Source: Pogona vitticeps (Eukaryota > Chordata > Lepidosauria > Squamata > Agamidae). Taken from it: a stretch of DNA of 64,000 bases. How positions within the stretch are numbered: position 1 is the first letter of the stretch; every line of letters begins with the position of its first letter. Of the stretch, positions 24,401 through 38,000 are shown piece after piece. Under the pieces are notes generated by a model. It was not told the DNA's origin, did not search any database, and was given only the letters and a program-made list of their open reading frames with translations. The stretch covers positions 25,727,264 to 25,791,263 of the forward strand of contig NC_135789.1 in assembly GCF_051106095.1 (NCBI RefSeq), given 5' to 3'. Made by a program: the position numbers and the translations under genes.

Positions 24401-24699
24401 TAGGACGCTGTCTTCCCGGCGCGGGGGGGAAAAAAGAGGAACCGCGGGGGGGGGTGCCCGGGTCCCGGAATCGCCTCTCCCCGGCCAGCCCGGAGGGAAG
24501 TGGGTGGGAAGGAGGAACAGCCCCCGAACTCTTTCCCCCCCTCGCCTCCCGAGGCGGGGAAGAAGAGCCTGGAAAGGGGGGGGTTCCTTCTGAGGCGGCG
24601 TCGCCTTTAAAGGGGGGGGGCGAAGGACCAGACCCCCCCCCGGCCGGCCTTCATGATGAGGGACCACAAGGCAGGCCCCTACGGGGAGGGGAGTTGGGG

Positions 24700-25340
24700 G
24701 GGATGCTGTGCTTTGTAGTCCAAGGCAGCAGGAGGGAGGGAGGCGAAGGGTTGCCCATCGCAGCCGCCGCCGCCGCCGCTCCTCCTTCCCTCCCGCCCTG
24801 CTCGCGAGCCGGAGGCGCACTCTGCACGTGCTCAGAGGGGCCCGCCTCGTGACGTGTCTCGCGAGCCGAGCTGGGCGGCGGCTCCTCCCTCCTTCCCCCC
24901 CTCCCCTCGGGAAGGCGGGGCCAGGGCGGCGGAGAGGGAGGGGGCGAGGAGGAGGAGGAGGAGGAGGAGGAGGAGGAGGCCAGTCCCCGCCAAAGGCTCC
25001 CCCTCACGCGCCAGTCGCCGAGCGGGGCGAAGGAGGGAAGGCGGGAGGGCGAGGGCGAGGGCGCCTGAGGGAGCCGCCCGGGAGGACGCCTGAGGGGAGT
25101 TGTTTTTTTTTGGGGGGGGGCGCGCCCTTTCTCCGAGGCCTCCGCCCTCGACGGGCCGCCTTCCCCCTCCGGGGCCCCGCCTCGCCCGCCCGCCTTCCCG
25201 GACGCGCAACAGTTGGCTGGAAGTTGCGCCGGCGGGCAGGGGGGATGCGCGGCCCCGGAGGAGAGCCCCGCTCGGGGCCGCTTCACGGGAGGCCCTCCTG
25301 AAAGGCCCGTCCAGGCGGCGACGGAGGACGGAGGAGGAAG
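24700..25340 (+). promoter_or_regulatory. LRRC75A CpG-island promoter with paired CTCGCGAG sites
   Basis: Very GC-rich, CpG-dense, no TATA box. CTCGCGAG occurs at 24,801-24,808 and, as TCTCGCGAG, at 24,857-24,865. This is the core of the TCTCGCGAGA promoter element bound by BANP and related factors. A (GGA)n run lies at 24,945-24,979. A reverse ZNF143-like half site (TTTGTAGTCC) is at about 24,713. The start codon is at 25,341. Factor binding is inferred from motifs only. Confidence 0.6.
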
Positions 25341-28300
25341 ATGGGGGCCAAGCAGACCAAGGCTTGCGGTCCGCTTCCTCCGGGCTCCGCGGTCCCCGGG
25401 GGCCCCCTCAGTCCTCGGCTGCGGCGGGGTCTCCTCCCTTCCCGGGAGCGCGGCGGAGACTTCCTGGCCTCGCTGGTGATGCGCTCGGGAGAGAAGTTCG
25501 GGAAGGGAGGCGGCGGCGGAGGGGGAGGCGGCGGAGGAGGAGGCGGCCTCCCCCCTCCTTACCACCGCCGGGTGGGCCTGATCCAGGACATGCTGGGGCT
25601 GGTCAAGCAAGGCCGGCAGGAGGAGGCCACCGACCTGCTCAAGCACCTGCGCCAGGTGAGCCGGGGGTGGGGCCGCGGAGGGGGGGGACCTTCTTGGGGG
25701 GGAGGGGGAAGGCTCGGCGGGCGAAGCTGAGGATCGCGCGCAGCCTTTGCACCCCGCGCGGGCGGGCGGGCTTCGCCCAGGGTCGGATCTTGTCCCTCCG
25801 TGCCTGCCGTTGCCCCCCCTCTTGCGCGCTCCTGTGGGGGTGTGTGTGTGTGCGAAGCCTGCGCTGGGCGCAGGGCTGGTGTAGGATCGGGTCCGCCGTG
25901 TGCCCCTCCCCTCCCCGCCCCTCCCGCCGTTAATTCCCTCCAGGTGGGAGCGTCGCGTCTAGACGGAGCCCCTGCAAAAGCCCGGAGCGGAAGGAGGGGC
26001 GAGTGGAAGAAGGGCCGGATCCTTCCCCGGGGTGCTGCCTGGTGCCTGGAGGGAGAGGAATTGAGGGGGGGTCCCCGTTCCCCGGGCCCCCTCCTCTCTG
26101 GCGGCGCCCGGCACCGATTCGGTGGCAACTCCCGGGGAGGGGGGGGGCTCTGGCTGGCCTCGATCATGGTTTCGCCCCGTCCAAGGATGAACCCCGATCC
26201 TCCGCTGAACATGCCTTGTGGGGGAGCCAATTTGGGGTGCAAAGGCGGCCGTGACCCCCCCTCCCCGGGTCGAGGAGGGGACTTTGCCCCCCCCAACCCC
26301 ACCTGCTGCCGGTTGTCACCCTGAGCATCTTTCCTCTGTCACGCCCTGTTCTGTAATACCTGGACACAGGTGAATCTCGGCTGAAGAGGGTGGCTCAGGT
26401 GTGTCAAATATTGGAGGGGGGCGGCAGAGAAGAGATTGCAAAGACATGGGGGGTGCTTTTTGCTCAAGCCCCTCTTCTCTCTCCCCCACAAGCTTTATTT
26501 TTCCGGGATTTCTCTAGGCCCTTCTGGATTCTCCCCCCCCCTTCCTCCGTGTGGAAGCAGGTAGTCACTGTCTGTCCCCTTTCGTGCTAAAAACTGGGAT
26601 GCACTTCCCCCCCCCCACTTGGTTGACTTCTGTCTGTTGCTGGGCGGAAGGGGGTTCCCAAAGAGAAGGGGATTTCCCCCCATCTGACAGTGGAGGCAAA
26701 AGGATGGGGAGGGGGTGGAAGGAAGCCCCAGATAATATGGGGGGGCTGACTTAGGAGCCCCATGAGCCTGTCCCGGGAATCCATGAGCCTGTCCCTGGAA
26801 GGAATCCAGAAATCTGAGTTAGTGCAAAATGGGGTGGGACCCACCTCGGGCCCCCACCCTTAAGGAGCCTCATGGGCTGCTTGCCGGTTTCCATGCCAGA
26901 TTTAGGGCTGGTGCAGCCTATAAAGTCCAAGTGGTCTTTGGATCCAGGTAGCTGAAGACCCCCCCCAAAAAAAAAACTTGGTTTTCTTGACCATTTATGG
27001 GCAGTTATTTCTTCTTGCAGCTTTGAATGGTTCTGCTGAGTGTTTACTGGTTTAACTGGATGTTTATGTGTTACGTTTAGCTCTCTTGGGATTTTTATAA
27101 AGGTTAGGGCATAAGTAGAAAGTATGGAAACTGGGTCAACCTACCTTGAGGGAGGGAGAGCCCGGGGGGGGGGTATTGCACATCACAGTAAACCATGATT
27201 CATGGCCTGCTGCTTAAGCCACAAACTGTAAAGAGTGGCTTGTTTTCCTCACTTCCCTTTTCATTTCCTTTTGGCTCCTTTCGTCAGCACCCGCTTCAGG
27301 GTAGTTGAGCAGCTGGCAAAGTCAGACAGGATAAAGTCAAAGGGAGGGGAGGCTTCAGACGTGACAAACAAACCACAGTTTAAACAGGGCAGAGTTCATA
27401 AGCCATGATGGAATCATGGCTTCGGATGTTGTGCGGTGTCTATTGTCAGGAGAGGTGGATCAGCACGTCACACACATGTCAGATTCTCACAGTGTGTGAG
27501 AATTGTGCTGGAGTTCATCTGTAAGGAAAGAGAGTGTGTGTCACTGGTGTGTGTTTGTGAGAGATTTTAGAAGGTGATCTCTGCTGTGGCTCAGGGACCA
27601 AGTGTCTGGAACCTTATGCCAGGTGTGCGGAGACGAACCCAGCGGCCTCTTGGTGCGTGCGTCTGTATCGTGCCGGCGAGCAGATGTATTCCAATCCGCT
27701 GTACAATGAGTCCAAATAACAATTGAGTTGCGTTGGCTAAGACTTGATTAAAGGGAAGCAAGGGAGCCCGGCTTGGCTAGGCGTCCCGGAGAGCTCTTGG
27801 CACCCTTCCTGGCTGACAGAAGAGGACGGCTGAGTGGGGTGTGTGTGTGTTTCTCATGCGTGCAGTTGCTCGGCAAAGAGCCACTGAGGGAAATCACGGG
27901 GCCTGCTTGGTTGCCTTCAGACTAAACTCACGCACCCTTTGGCGAGACGGCCAAATTCCATGCGCCAGAGTCTACAGAAGTGGCAAGCGGTGTGTTGTAC
28001 TTCAGAGGAAACCTTTGGGAAGGGAAGTTGGTGGAAATGGGTAGCCAATCTCTGTATCTCCTGGCCCTGGAGGGCCGGCTGGCAAGGTGAGTGGGCAGGG
28101 AAGCAGCCCCTGCCCTTTGCCAGAGCGGGCACCTTTTGCTACCAAGGTGTGAAGCCATTTTATGAGCATCACGTTACACCCTCTCTCACACCTACGTTCA
28201 GCACCCCCCCCTCCCAAAAAAAAGGGCTCCCGGCACTGCTGGCGAGGTGGAAGGTCCTGTTTGGCAGAGTCTCCTGAGTGACTTTGGCGGTTGGCCAGGC

Positions 28301-28659
28301 TGGTGCTTTTTCCATTCCTTGGACTCTGACCCATGAGGAAGAGGAGCAGGATCTGAAGGGGGGGGAGGCGGGCACCGGCTTGGCATGCAAAAGAGCTTCT
28401 TTCTGAACCAGCTCGTCATTCAGGTGGGGGGGGGCACGACGGAGCCTATGGCACTGAGATTCCCACTTTCTAGTTTCGCTTGGGGAGAGCCTGGTGCCCA
28501 GCAGAGGGAAGGAAGGCCTGTGGCGTGTGGGCAGTAGGCTCTCACCAAGCCTGCTCTGGCAGGCCCTGTTTTCCAGGCTGCCTAGACACTGGGGCACCCC
28601 TGGCATGCTCCCTCTTGGTACCCTGGTCTAATGGGAAAGCTTTAAAAGCTCTGGCGATG

Positions 28660-28731
<72 letters not shown>

Positions 28732-31700
28732 CCCCCCCCCCAATACTTTGTTATCTGGGAGGTTGATGTGCCCCTTGGCAAGCCTGTTGCATTGGAAAAC
28801 CCGAGGAAAGGACGCTCCTTCAACGCAGGCAAGGTGGAAATGTTAAAAAAAGGGGGGCGACTCTTGTCTTCAAGGCCACACGTGGCTTGCTTCCAAAATT
28901 CGGCACAGCCATTGGGTGCATTTGGTAGCACAGAAGCCCTCTGCTTGGATAGAAAGGTTCTTCTTGGGGGGGGGGTCTTCTTCCACCTTGAGGCATGCGA
29001 GGGAGCTAGACTGGGTGCCCGTGGGGTTTTTTGCAGGTGAACCGCCAGGGCATGGGGGGGGGGAAGGGTGTGCCTTCTGGAAGATGAGTTTTGGCTTAGA
29101 AGGGGAGACACAGTGAATTTCTCACAAGGAGATCTCAGTTAAGCAGTTGCATCCTTCTCCCCCCCCCCCCGCTCCCCGGCACATCGTGGAAGGCTTGGCA
29201 GGCATCCAGCTGTTGAAGCCACTTTTGGGGGTTCAGAGTGATGGATCATCCTTCGCAGCCTGGTTTTCTGCTGGCCTTAACAGGCCAAACTCAGCCTCTG
29301 GGTCCAGGACGTGCAAACTCACAGGGAGAGAGGCTGTGTTGCAGTCCAGTGGCAGCTGGAAACCCCCCCCCCCCCCCCATCCTGCCTTGCTTGTGATTTT
29401 TCCTCAGCCTTCCGGAGAAGAGAATGTGCTTTTTTTCTCCTGGAAGTGGCATAGCTTTTCTCCGGGGTGTGGGGGGGGAAGGATGGCACAGCCGGAGGAA
29501 TCCTTGCCCCCCCCCCCGGCTTCCAGCTTTCTTCTTCTCTTCCTTTCTGCTGCTAAAGGGGAAGGGGGTGGTCAGCCCAGCGCCCCCCCACTCCGTGCGC
29601 AGTAGGGATCAACCTCTGAATCCTCAGCGGCTTTTTCCAGATCCGTCTGCAGCAACACAGCAGGGCCATCGTTCCCTGGGGGGAAAGAATGTTGGGGAGC
29701 TGTCGTGTGGGGCAGCCTTGCCTTAGAGGGGAGAGGCTGACTTGGCATTGAGAAGAATTCCAGTTTGTGCACATGGAGGGCTTACCATCTCCCCCCCTCC
29801 CACACACACACACCAGGGGTCTGCAGTGGGTCTCCTCCGGGATTTGCTTAGTCAGACACTTCCGATGGAGCGTTGCAGATGCTCCTGTTTGCATTATTTT
29901 GTACACAGCTGCAGGGTGGGCATGGTCCTTTTGGCGGGGCGGAAGAGGCAGTGCCCATTCCTTTAATGCTTTGAATGATGGAGGTGACCCCTCCCCCAGT
30001 GGCTGTCCCAGCTAAGGATGATTGGAAGCAACCAGCCCAGCCCCCAAGCAGAGATGCCCAGGGTGTCCTCCCAGTGGGTGCAGCGCCTGCTTGTTTCAGG
30101 CTGTGGTGTGATCACAACTCCGCTCGTTGAGGCTTTTGGCAGGGTTAGGGTCTTCTCAACGCTCCGAGATACAGGGCGGTCCTTGCATACTGAGATGCAC
30201 AAAACGTTCCAGAGCACACAAGAGTTACAAAGAGCCGGACCTTAATTTTTATCTTTTGTCCACTTGTCTAACCTCTGCTACCGACCTCCTGACTTTAGTT
30301 GGTGGATCGGAAGGATCCTTCTGGTCAAAAATGACCTTTGGCCCTTTGAACTGCTGGATAGCTCAGTGGGTAAGGTCTCCGGCAGAGGATGGGAGTTTGA
30401 TTCCCCGCCGTGCCCTCCCCAAGAAGAGTTGGGCTTGATGATCCATAGGGTTCTTCGGGGTAACGTCCATTTCTGGTCCTGGCATACTGAATCCTCATGG
30501 TTTGGTGGCTTGGCCGTTAAAGCTGGTGTGCAGAAATGTCTGGTCTGTGCAGGAATGTGGGGTTTTGCAGAGTTTCACTTCTGAAGAACATCTCAAGAAC
30601 TTGAAGCTTCCATAGATGGAAAAAGGCTGCCCGTCTCTTATCTATTCCAAACAATGGCTTGCAGAGCTCAAAAAGAGTTCAGTGGTTAGAAGGATTGAGT
30701 TCTCCTACAAAACTATGCCTAGACTTTGAGATATCTGGTGTATATGTGTGTGTGCGTGTGCGCGTGCGCGCGCAGGCTTCTCCCAGGACCACCTTCCTCA
30801 GACTCATGTCTGCTGGAGTGTAGGGGAAAGCCCTCCGGGCAGCGGTTGCCCCCCCCCTTCTGTTCTCCTGCAGGCAGCAAAGCCGTCTTTATTCAAGCCA
30901 ACCCTTTGGCAGTCCAGCTAAATTCCTGCAGAGTATTCAAAGTCCCTTTAAAAGATTCTGTACGTTTTAAACTAATCTGTCTGGTGTTTGTCCCCTTGAG
31001 TTCCAATGTTTGGGAGGAGGAAGTAAGATGGAGATCAATACAACTAGTAAAAGAACCACAGGTAGGAAACCTTTGTATCTCAGCCAGGGGCTTCCGCTGG
31101 CATCTGATGGAGCAAAGATAAATGTCACTTCCTTTCCTCCTGCAATGATTTCTCTCTGGAAATTTAACAGGACATTGAAGGTGTGCTGGCTTGGAGAAAT
31201 AGAACTAAGGGGGACAGTGTGTGTGTGTTTTGGGGTGGAGGAACCGGCTGCTTGTAGGTCTTGCACAAGAACCAGGAGCCGTGGCAAGTCTGGGTTTTCG
31301 GAGTTTGGCCCCCCCACCTTTTGTGCCATCCGTGTCCTGCTGGCAGGAGGTCCATTTGTGGGGTGCTGTTACCCCCCGGAGGAGGCTTAAAATCAAGGTC
31401 TCCAGAGCATTTCATGTTGACCTTCTCACGAGGGTAGGGGTGGGATGGGTGTCCATGACTGGAGAAGACCTTCTGTTTCAGATGCCTCCAGTTGGGAGCT
31501 GCAGTGAGAGTTTGGTCAAACAGTCCAAGGAGCTTGAAGGTTGATCCCCCCCCACAACCCAAGATGGGGTGTTCTGGCGGGGTCCATGCCTTGCATGGAT
31601 CGTGGGTCTCTCGAGGTGTAATGAGAAAGATGCTTTTAAACAGTGGGAAAGAAGGAAACCTTTTGATTCTTAGGGAGACCCTCTCCACACACACCCCAAG

Positions 31701-34700
31701 ATCAGGAACACTTTCCCCATAGATGTCGAAGATGGCTTGCAGACAAGGAGAGGTTCGGGGGGGGGGGCTGAAATCTTCCGCTGTGCAAACCAGTGGCCTT
31801 CGCATTCTTTGGGAAGTGGACTGTGGCTTGGTCTCTCTTTCTGTCTCCTCTCCATCCTCCTCGCTCTGAACAGAGACAGCCCTGCCTGTACAGTGAGAAC
31901 GGAAATCACCCATTCCGGTCAGGTTTGCTTCGTCTCTCCTCCTCTTTCCCAGCGTTGGAGAGACAGAGAGAGACAGAGACAGAGAGAAGGTTGGCCAGGA
32001 TGGGCAGAAAGGGTGGGTGGGATGAGGAGATGACCTCATCCTTTGGCTGAGAGATGCCCTTGGCTTCCCCTCCTGGCTTTGTACTCCGTGCATGTTCAGG
32101 AGTGGGGAGAGAACTATCGGTGGGTGGGGGTGCTGAATAATCCTGAATACTCCATGCGTCCAGCCCTTGATGCTTTAGAAGGACTGTGGCAAGAGAGAGA
32201 GAGTCAGAAGGGCTCGGGGAGGCTCGGAGCAGCCTTCTTTCTGACCCACCGGCTTCTCTTTTATCCCACTCCTCATAGAGGGAGGTTTCCCAGTCTCGGT
32301 TGGGCTTGGCCACGGTCGGTGGAGGGAGGCAGCCTGTTCCTGGCCATTCTGCCAGAGAGGCCGCCCCCAGCCCAAGGGTGTCGTGGCCAGGCTAAATAGG
32401 ACCAAATGAGTTCAGCCCTGCCCATTCGGGGGGGGGGGCAGGCAAGGCAAGCTGGCCCCATGGTGGGCAAAAGCTTCCAGATCAAGTCTTGAAGGGAGCT
32501 GGGCTGGGCTGGGGAGCCCTCCCGGTTGTGAAAAACCAGACATGGGTCCCTTCCCCAGAAGGAGCAAGGTGGGGGGCGGGTAGAAGGAGGGACGGGGAAG
32601 GGAGAGCCTACCTTTGTCGGAAGGATGGCCTACTCCCATCCGATTCTCGGGGCCTTGGTTTTCCTTTGGCATTCTTGGTGATTTACTTTCCATATCTAGA
32701 CAGTGCCCTTTAATCAGGGCCTCGGGTTGAATCATGTCACGAAGCCGAGCAAATTTAAAACGCCATCAAATAGATCAACCATGGGGCATAAAAGGGCAGC
32801 CTAAGGAGAAAGAGTGTGATGGAAACCGATCAGACTGGAGCAAGTGGGAACCCTGGGTCCAGTGGGCTACTGGGGTTGGGGGTGGGTGGGAACTGATCAC
32901 CTCCAAGGCTCTTGCCATTCCTGTTGGAAGCCCCCACCCCTAGCTGGTGGCTGACCCCGTGGGCTGAGCCGTAGGGTCCTTGCCGGGCTCTCATGTGAAT
33001 GCTCTGCCCCGTTCCTGCCCTTCACCTTCCTGGACCATGAAGGACATCTGGGCTATGGTGGGGCCCCGTCCTTCCCCAGAGAGGCCAGGCAGTCGGTCAG
33101 CTTTGCTTTTGCCATCTCCGGCACTGGGGTGGCAAAGGGCCGTGACATCTTTTGGTCTCCTTGGGCTGGAGCGCTGGGATAAAAATGTCTCGATCGGAAA
33201 CACCAACCCCGTCCTGAGCTGCAGCAAGTCCTGTATTATTTTCTGGGCTCCAACGGGGAACAGCGACTGGGGGGGGCTTCCTCTGGGGGGGGCTTCCTCC
33301 AGGGTACTGGGGGGGCTTCCTCCAGGGTACTGACTGAGGGGGGGCTTCCTCCAGGGTACCAACACTAGCCAGGGATGGATGTCCCTGGGGGCACCTGGAT
33401 CTGGTCAGCAAGAGGCTCCGGCTGTCGCCTGGCCAGTGGGAGCTTTTGATGGCCCACAGGTTCATCTCTGCCTTAGTGGTCTCTTTGCTGGACGGAGGGT
33501 GTGTGTGTGGGTGTGTATCGGTGTGTGTGTCTGGTTGAGCCCCTCCTGGCCTCCCACGGTCTCTCTTTCCTGGGTGCTCTCAATTCCAGCAATCTGGCCT
33601 TGATCTGGGCCCTTGGCGATGTTCTCTCTGGGAGGTCTCTGTGTGTTTGCATGCCCTTCTAGATCTCCCCTGCCTGGATCAAGGGGGCAACAGGGGGAGG
33701 GGAGGGGCGTGGGCATGGCTGTGCCCGTTCCAGCCCTTCCGTGCCCCCCCCCAGTGCCCTGCAGTTGCCGGAAGGGCCCTGGTCGGCAACACTGTCTCCC
33801 TTCTTTACTGCCTGCCCACCTAACGTGGCTCCTTGGCTTCTTGTCTCCCCGTATTGCAGGACCTCGGCATGGAGTCCACCTCGCTGGATGACGTCCTGTA
33901 TCGTTACGCCAGCTTCCGGAATCTGGTCGATCCCATCACTCATGACCTCATCATCAGCCTCGCCAGATACATCCAGTGCCCCAAACCGGTGAGTGGCTCT
34001 TTGCAGGCTTGGTGGGTGGGTGGGGTGGGGGAGCATGAGAGGCTTGCCGGGGAGGGGGAGGGCTCGTTTGGGCTAGAGGAGAGGATTCCTGGGGGGGGGG
34101 GGGGCGCAGGAGAAGAGATGGGGGTGCAGCTCCCGCAGAAGACTTGGCTGAAAGCCTGGAGCTCAGCAGAAGCCTTGGGTACGTCAGGATTTGCTGGTCC
34201 TGGCTGGGGCTGGTGTGATCTCACACAGACGTCTCAATCCAGAAGGGGGTTCGATCCCCACCCTCCCAAGTGGCTTGGCCTCTCTTCTGGGGGCCTCACA
34301 GGGTCTTTCTGCCTCCCCCATGGTGTCTTCTGGGCTCCGATTGGGCTCCTGGCTCCGAGCAAGAGATCCCAAAGGGTTCCCCTGGGAAATGGCTTTCTTA
34401 GGGCTCCAGTTCATGGGGGGGGGGGGCTAGGAGGAAAGGCAAAGGCCAGGCCTGCTTTCTGCCGGGCCCTGGCGCCATGATTGTGGGGTCCCAGGGATGG
34501 CACTGGGCTGGTGTGGTCCCAGGGAAAGTGGCCTGTATCGGGCGTTTTCTTGCCCAGCCTACAGGGCAAATCCTGCCCTCCCAGAAAGGAAAGCAGGGCT
34601 GTCTGCGTCCCTTCAAGGGACAGTCACACAACAAACCAACCCGGTGAGCTTGGAGGTGGCGTGGCTTCTGTGAAACCCAGTCCGTGGCACAAAGGGCCCC

Positions 34701-35009
34701 CTGGCCGACCTGATGCCCGCCGTGTGGCCTTGTGCATGCCAGCCCTGATGCCCCTCTCTGGTGGGGTGTTTCTCCTCTTCCTCTCCCGTCCCTGCCTTCG
34801 CTTGTTGCCTGGGATGGCTTGAGACCCTTCGGCGTGATGGGTTTTTCCACAGGCTTCCACCAACGCCGGCTTTGAAGGCGTTTTCTGACGTGCCCCTCCA
34901 TTGTCTCGGTGGCTCTGATGGCGGGGAGCGGCTTCTTTGCTTCCCAACACCAGGGAGTCTGAGGAGGGTGGTCTTCCCTTGGCCCGTGGGCTGCCCCATG
35001 GTGGGGGGC

Positions 35010-35053
<44 letters not shown>

Positions 35054-38000
35054 CCGTGGCTGGGATTGACCAGGATGGTCCTGATGCTGTGGAAGCCCGG
35101 GATTGCTTTTGAAGAGGCAGAACTGCCCTGGGCCCACCAGCTCCTCCCTCTACACAAGCAAGAATTGTGATGCTTCACCTTGGGCAAAAAGCTCCTGGTC
35201 TGTAGGAATGCACCAGGCAGGTGGCTGGGGGCAGAAAGTGTGTGTGTATGTGTATGTGACAAGGATCCCCCGCTTAGCTTACCCTGGGCTTCTGGGTTTG
35301 AGGCATGGGTTGCGCTGAGCCCCCTTTCCTGCGCTCTCCTTCCGAAGAGGCCTGCCCTGTGGTGGGCGATGGGCTTTCTACTGGCGTGACCCATCCCTTT
35401 CTCCTAGCACAGCACAGCTCCAGAGCAGAGCCTTCGCTTAGCCTCCTTGGCCACCAAGGCTTGGTTTTACCTTCCGCCTGGGTTGGAGTGTTTCAGGGGC
35501 TGTGGCGTGGGGTGGGCAGGGTGGAGCCCTTCCGGCAGCCAAGGTTTGCGCCTCCTGAACGTTGGCCCCTCGGTTGCCCGGCCCCAGTTCACACCTGGTC
35601 TATCCCGGACGAGAGAATCTCTGCCCCCACCAAGGGCTGTGTGCGGCTGGCACTGCCCTGTTGCATTGAGCCTTGAACAGAGGAAGAGCCCTTTGAGTTC
35701 ATTTAATAATGCAAGGGGTGGGGGCATGTGCGATGGATGGCCCAGGTGGGAGGCAAATGGATTTTTATTTTGGTCCCTGGGGGGGCCGATCTTGTTTTTC
35801 TGCATTTGAAAAATGGTGGTTGGGATTTTTCCTTTCCCCGAGAACCCTCTGTGGAGGCGGAAGGCAGACCTGGAGGGTTTTCTCCATGCTGTTGGGAGAG
35901 GGGGGAGGGGGTTATTTGGCTCCCTGCTCCTCATGGGCAGAGCCCTAAAACCGCTCCGGAGCAGTCGGGCTCAGGCAGAAGCGCAGGGTCTGGTTGTGCG
36001 GGGGGGGGGTAAGCGCTCCAGGCGGCAACCCTTCACGCCGCTTGGCTGTAGCAAATCCCAGGGCGGCTGTTTTTTTACAAAACAGAAATAGATGTTAATT
36101 GCAGGATTAATCACTAAAATGTTTGCTATGATTGAATGCAAACCAGATCTCTTCATTCCCAAAAGGTTTCGATTTCTCCGTTCGTTAGAAGTGGGACTGT
36201 TTCTCCCGCTGCGTGGAAACCAGGAGGCCAATAAGGTTCTCATGGGCATAAGCCATTGGGAGCCCGTTTTCACGCCAGCTGTACAACTGGGGGTCTGCAG
36301 GGTGGCCACAAGAGTCTCTTGCTTTCATTGCAAGGGAACTGAACGTAGCCATTGGCTCCCATGCACACACACACACGCGCGCACACTCTTCCCAGAGCCC
36401 CTTGGAAATATTTCTCTATCCCTTGGAACTCACACATGGTCTTTCTGATGTGTCTGTGTGTTCCCAAGAGAGAGAACACTTGTAACTTTCGTTGCACGGG
36501 GACGTTACTCCAGACTTCTGTAAGAGGCAATGATCTTATTCTCTCTGAAATAGATTGTGATTTAAAAAAAAAACCCAACAACCCACAATACTGCTTCTTG
36601 TTCTGATCGCTCACCTTTTCGGTGAATCTGGACCTCCTCTTGGCCAAGCTGATGATATGCTTTAAACAGCTACAGTTTTGCACGGCACAAGGGCAGCTTG
36701 TAAGGCTTTGAGAAAAGCCGGTGGAGTTTCATGGGATTTTTCTGCATTTGTAGAGGAAGTGCCGCAAGAAAAATTAAAATCCCACTGTCCCCTTTGAGAG
36801 AGTCTTCTAGGTAAGTTCAGCTGGAACTGCTGGATAGCTCCGGGGTTTAGGTCCCTGATTCGATTCCAGGTTCGATTCCTGTCTGTGTCTCCTTGACAGG
36901 GGCTGGACTTGATGAGCCTTTCAACTCTGCAGTTCTAAGGAACCATCTTTTGGGCGACTCTTAGACAGAGCAGATGAGACAGTCAGCTGGGCATTAGGGA
37001 TGATTTTAATTCACTTGGGGGAATTCCCTCGTTTTAAAAAAATGTAATGAAGACCTCTGGGTGTTCTAGGAGCAATTTGGCATGGAGGCAGCTTGCCACT
37101 TTCCTTTCCTACAGGGCAGGAGCTTGGCTAGTTGGATGGGCCCACCAGTAGAAATCCCAGATCTTGGGGGGGGGGGGCGGTTCCTGGGGCCTCCTTTGTT
37201 AGAGAAGTTGCTGACTGGCTGGCTGGTGGCACAATGGAGGCTGGGCGGAAGGAGGGGTCAGGGTCTCTTGGCTCCATTTCAGCTCACTGGGATTCTCTGG
37301 ACATTGACCACCCAGACTGGTATGTTCTAGATGTTGCAAGAAGATGTTCTAGATGTTGCAATAAGATGTTCTTGCAACATCTAAAAGTTGGGTTGCTCAC
37401 TCTCATGGGGCAGTGTGTGTGTGTGCGTGTGCGCGCGCGCTTGTGGTTCATTTGTGTTTTGAGGTTCGATTAAACTGCTTTTCAAAACTAAATTTTAAAA
37501 AACCGGAAGCTACCCCAAGTGACTGGATACAGAAGGGCAGGATATAAATAAGCACTTTAATAAAGTAATAAAAACCTTGGAATCTGCTCCAAAGATATAA
37601 TTCCCACTGCCCTGCCCCACTCCCAAAAGTGTCAGGCACCATGGGGCAACCCAGAGCAGCCGAGCCATAGGTGACGTTTGGTCCCTTGAGCTTCTGTCTT
37701 GAATATCTTCTGGATGCAACTTTGTTGTGAAAGATTGTTCTGGATTGTGGCCATGTTTTGTCATGAGTTCTGCGTCGGATGCCTTTTTACTGGTGAGTTA
37801 GGGATGCACTGCAGAGGAAAGTGACCTACTTAGTTTTGTTAAGTTCTTCAAAATGTTTACAGCCCAACTGGAACAGTTTACAAGCATGACACCCAGCCAA
37901 CCCACAAAAAACACCAAGCTTACAATTGAAAGCAATCAGCCAACCGTCATCAAAACATCGAAACTTAAAAGGAGAAAGGCCGGCAGTAAAACTTAACAGT

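Larger units (their letters stand above)
25656..33859 (+). other. LRRC75A intron 1 (8.2 kb)
   Basis: The first 500 bp is CpG island. The intron is notable for poly-G/poly-C runs, a long (TC)n tract at 28,662-28,729, a minisatellite at 33,268-33,361 and a tRNA-type SINE at 30,345-30,470. No exon of another gene was recognised on either strand. Confidence 0.6.

Noticed and set aside
24651-26302. Long minus-strand open frames opposite LRRC75A exon 1
   Set aside because: Mirror frames of a CpG island and a coding exon; composition-driven, with no recognisable protein.
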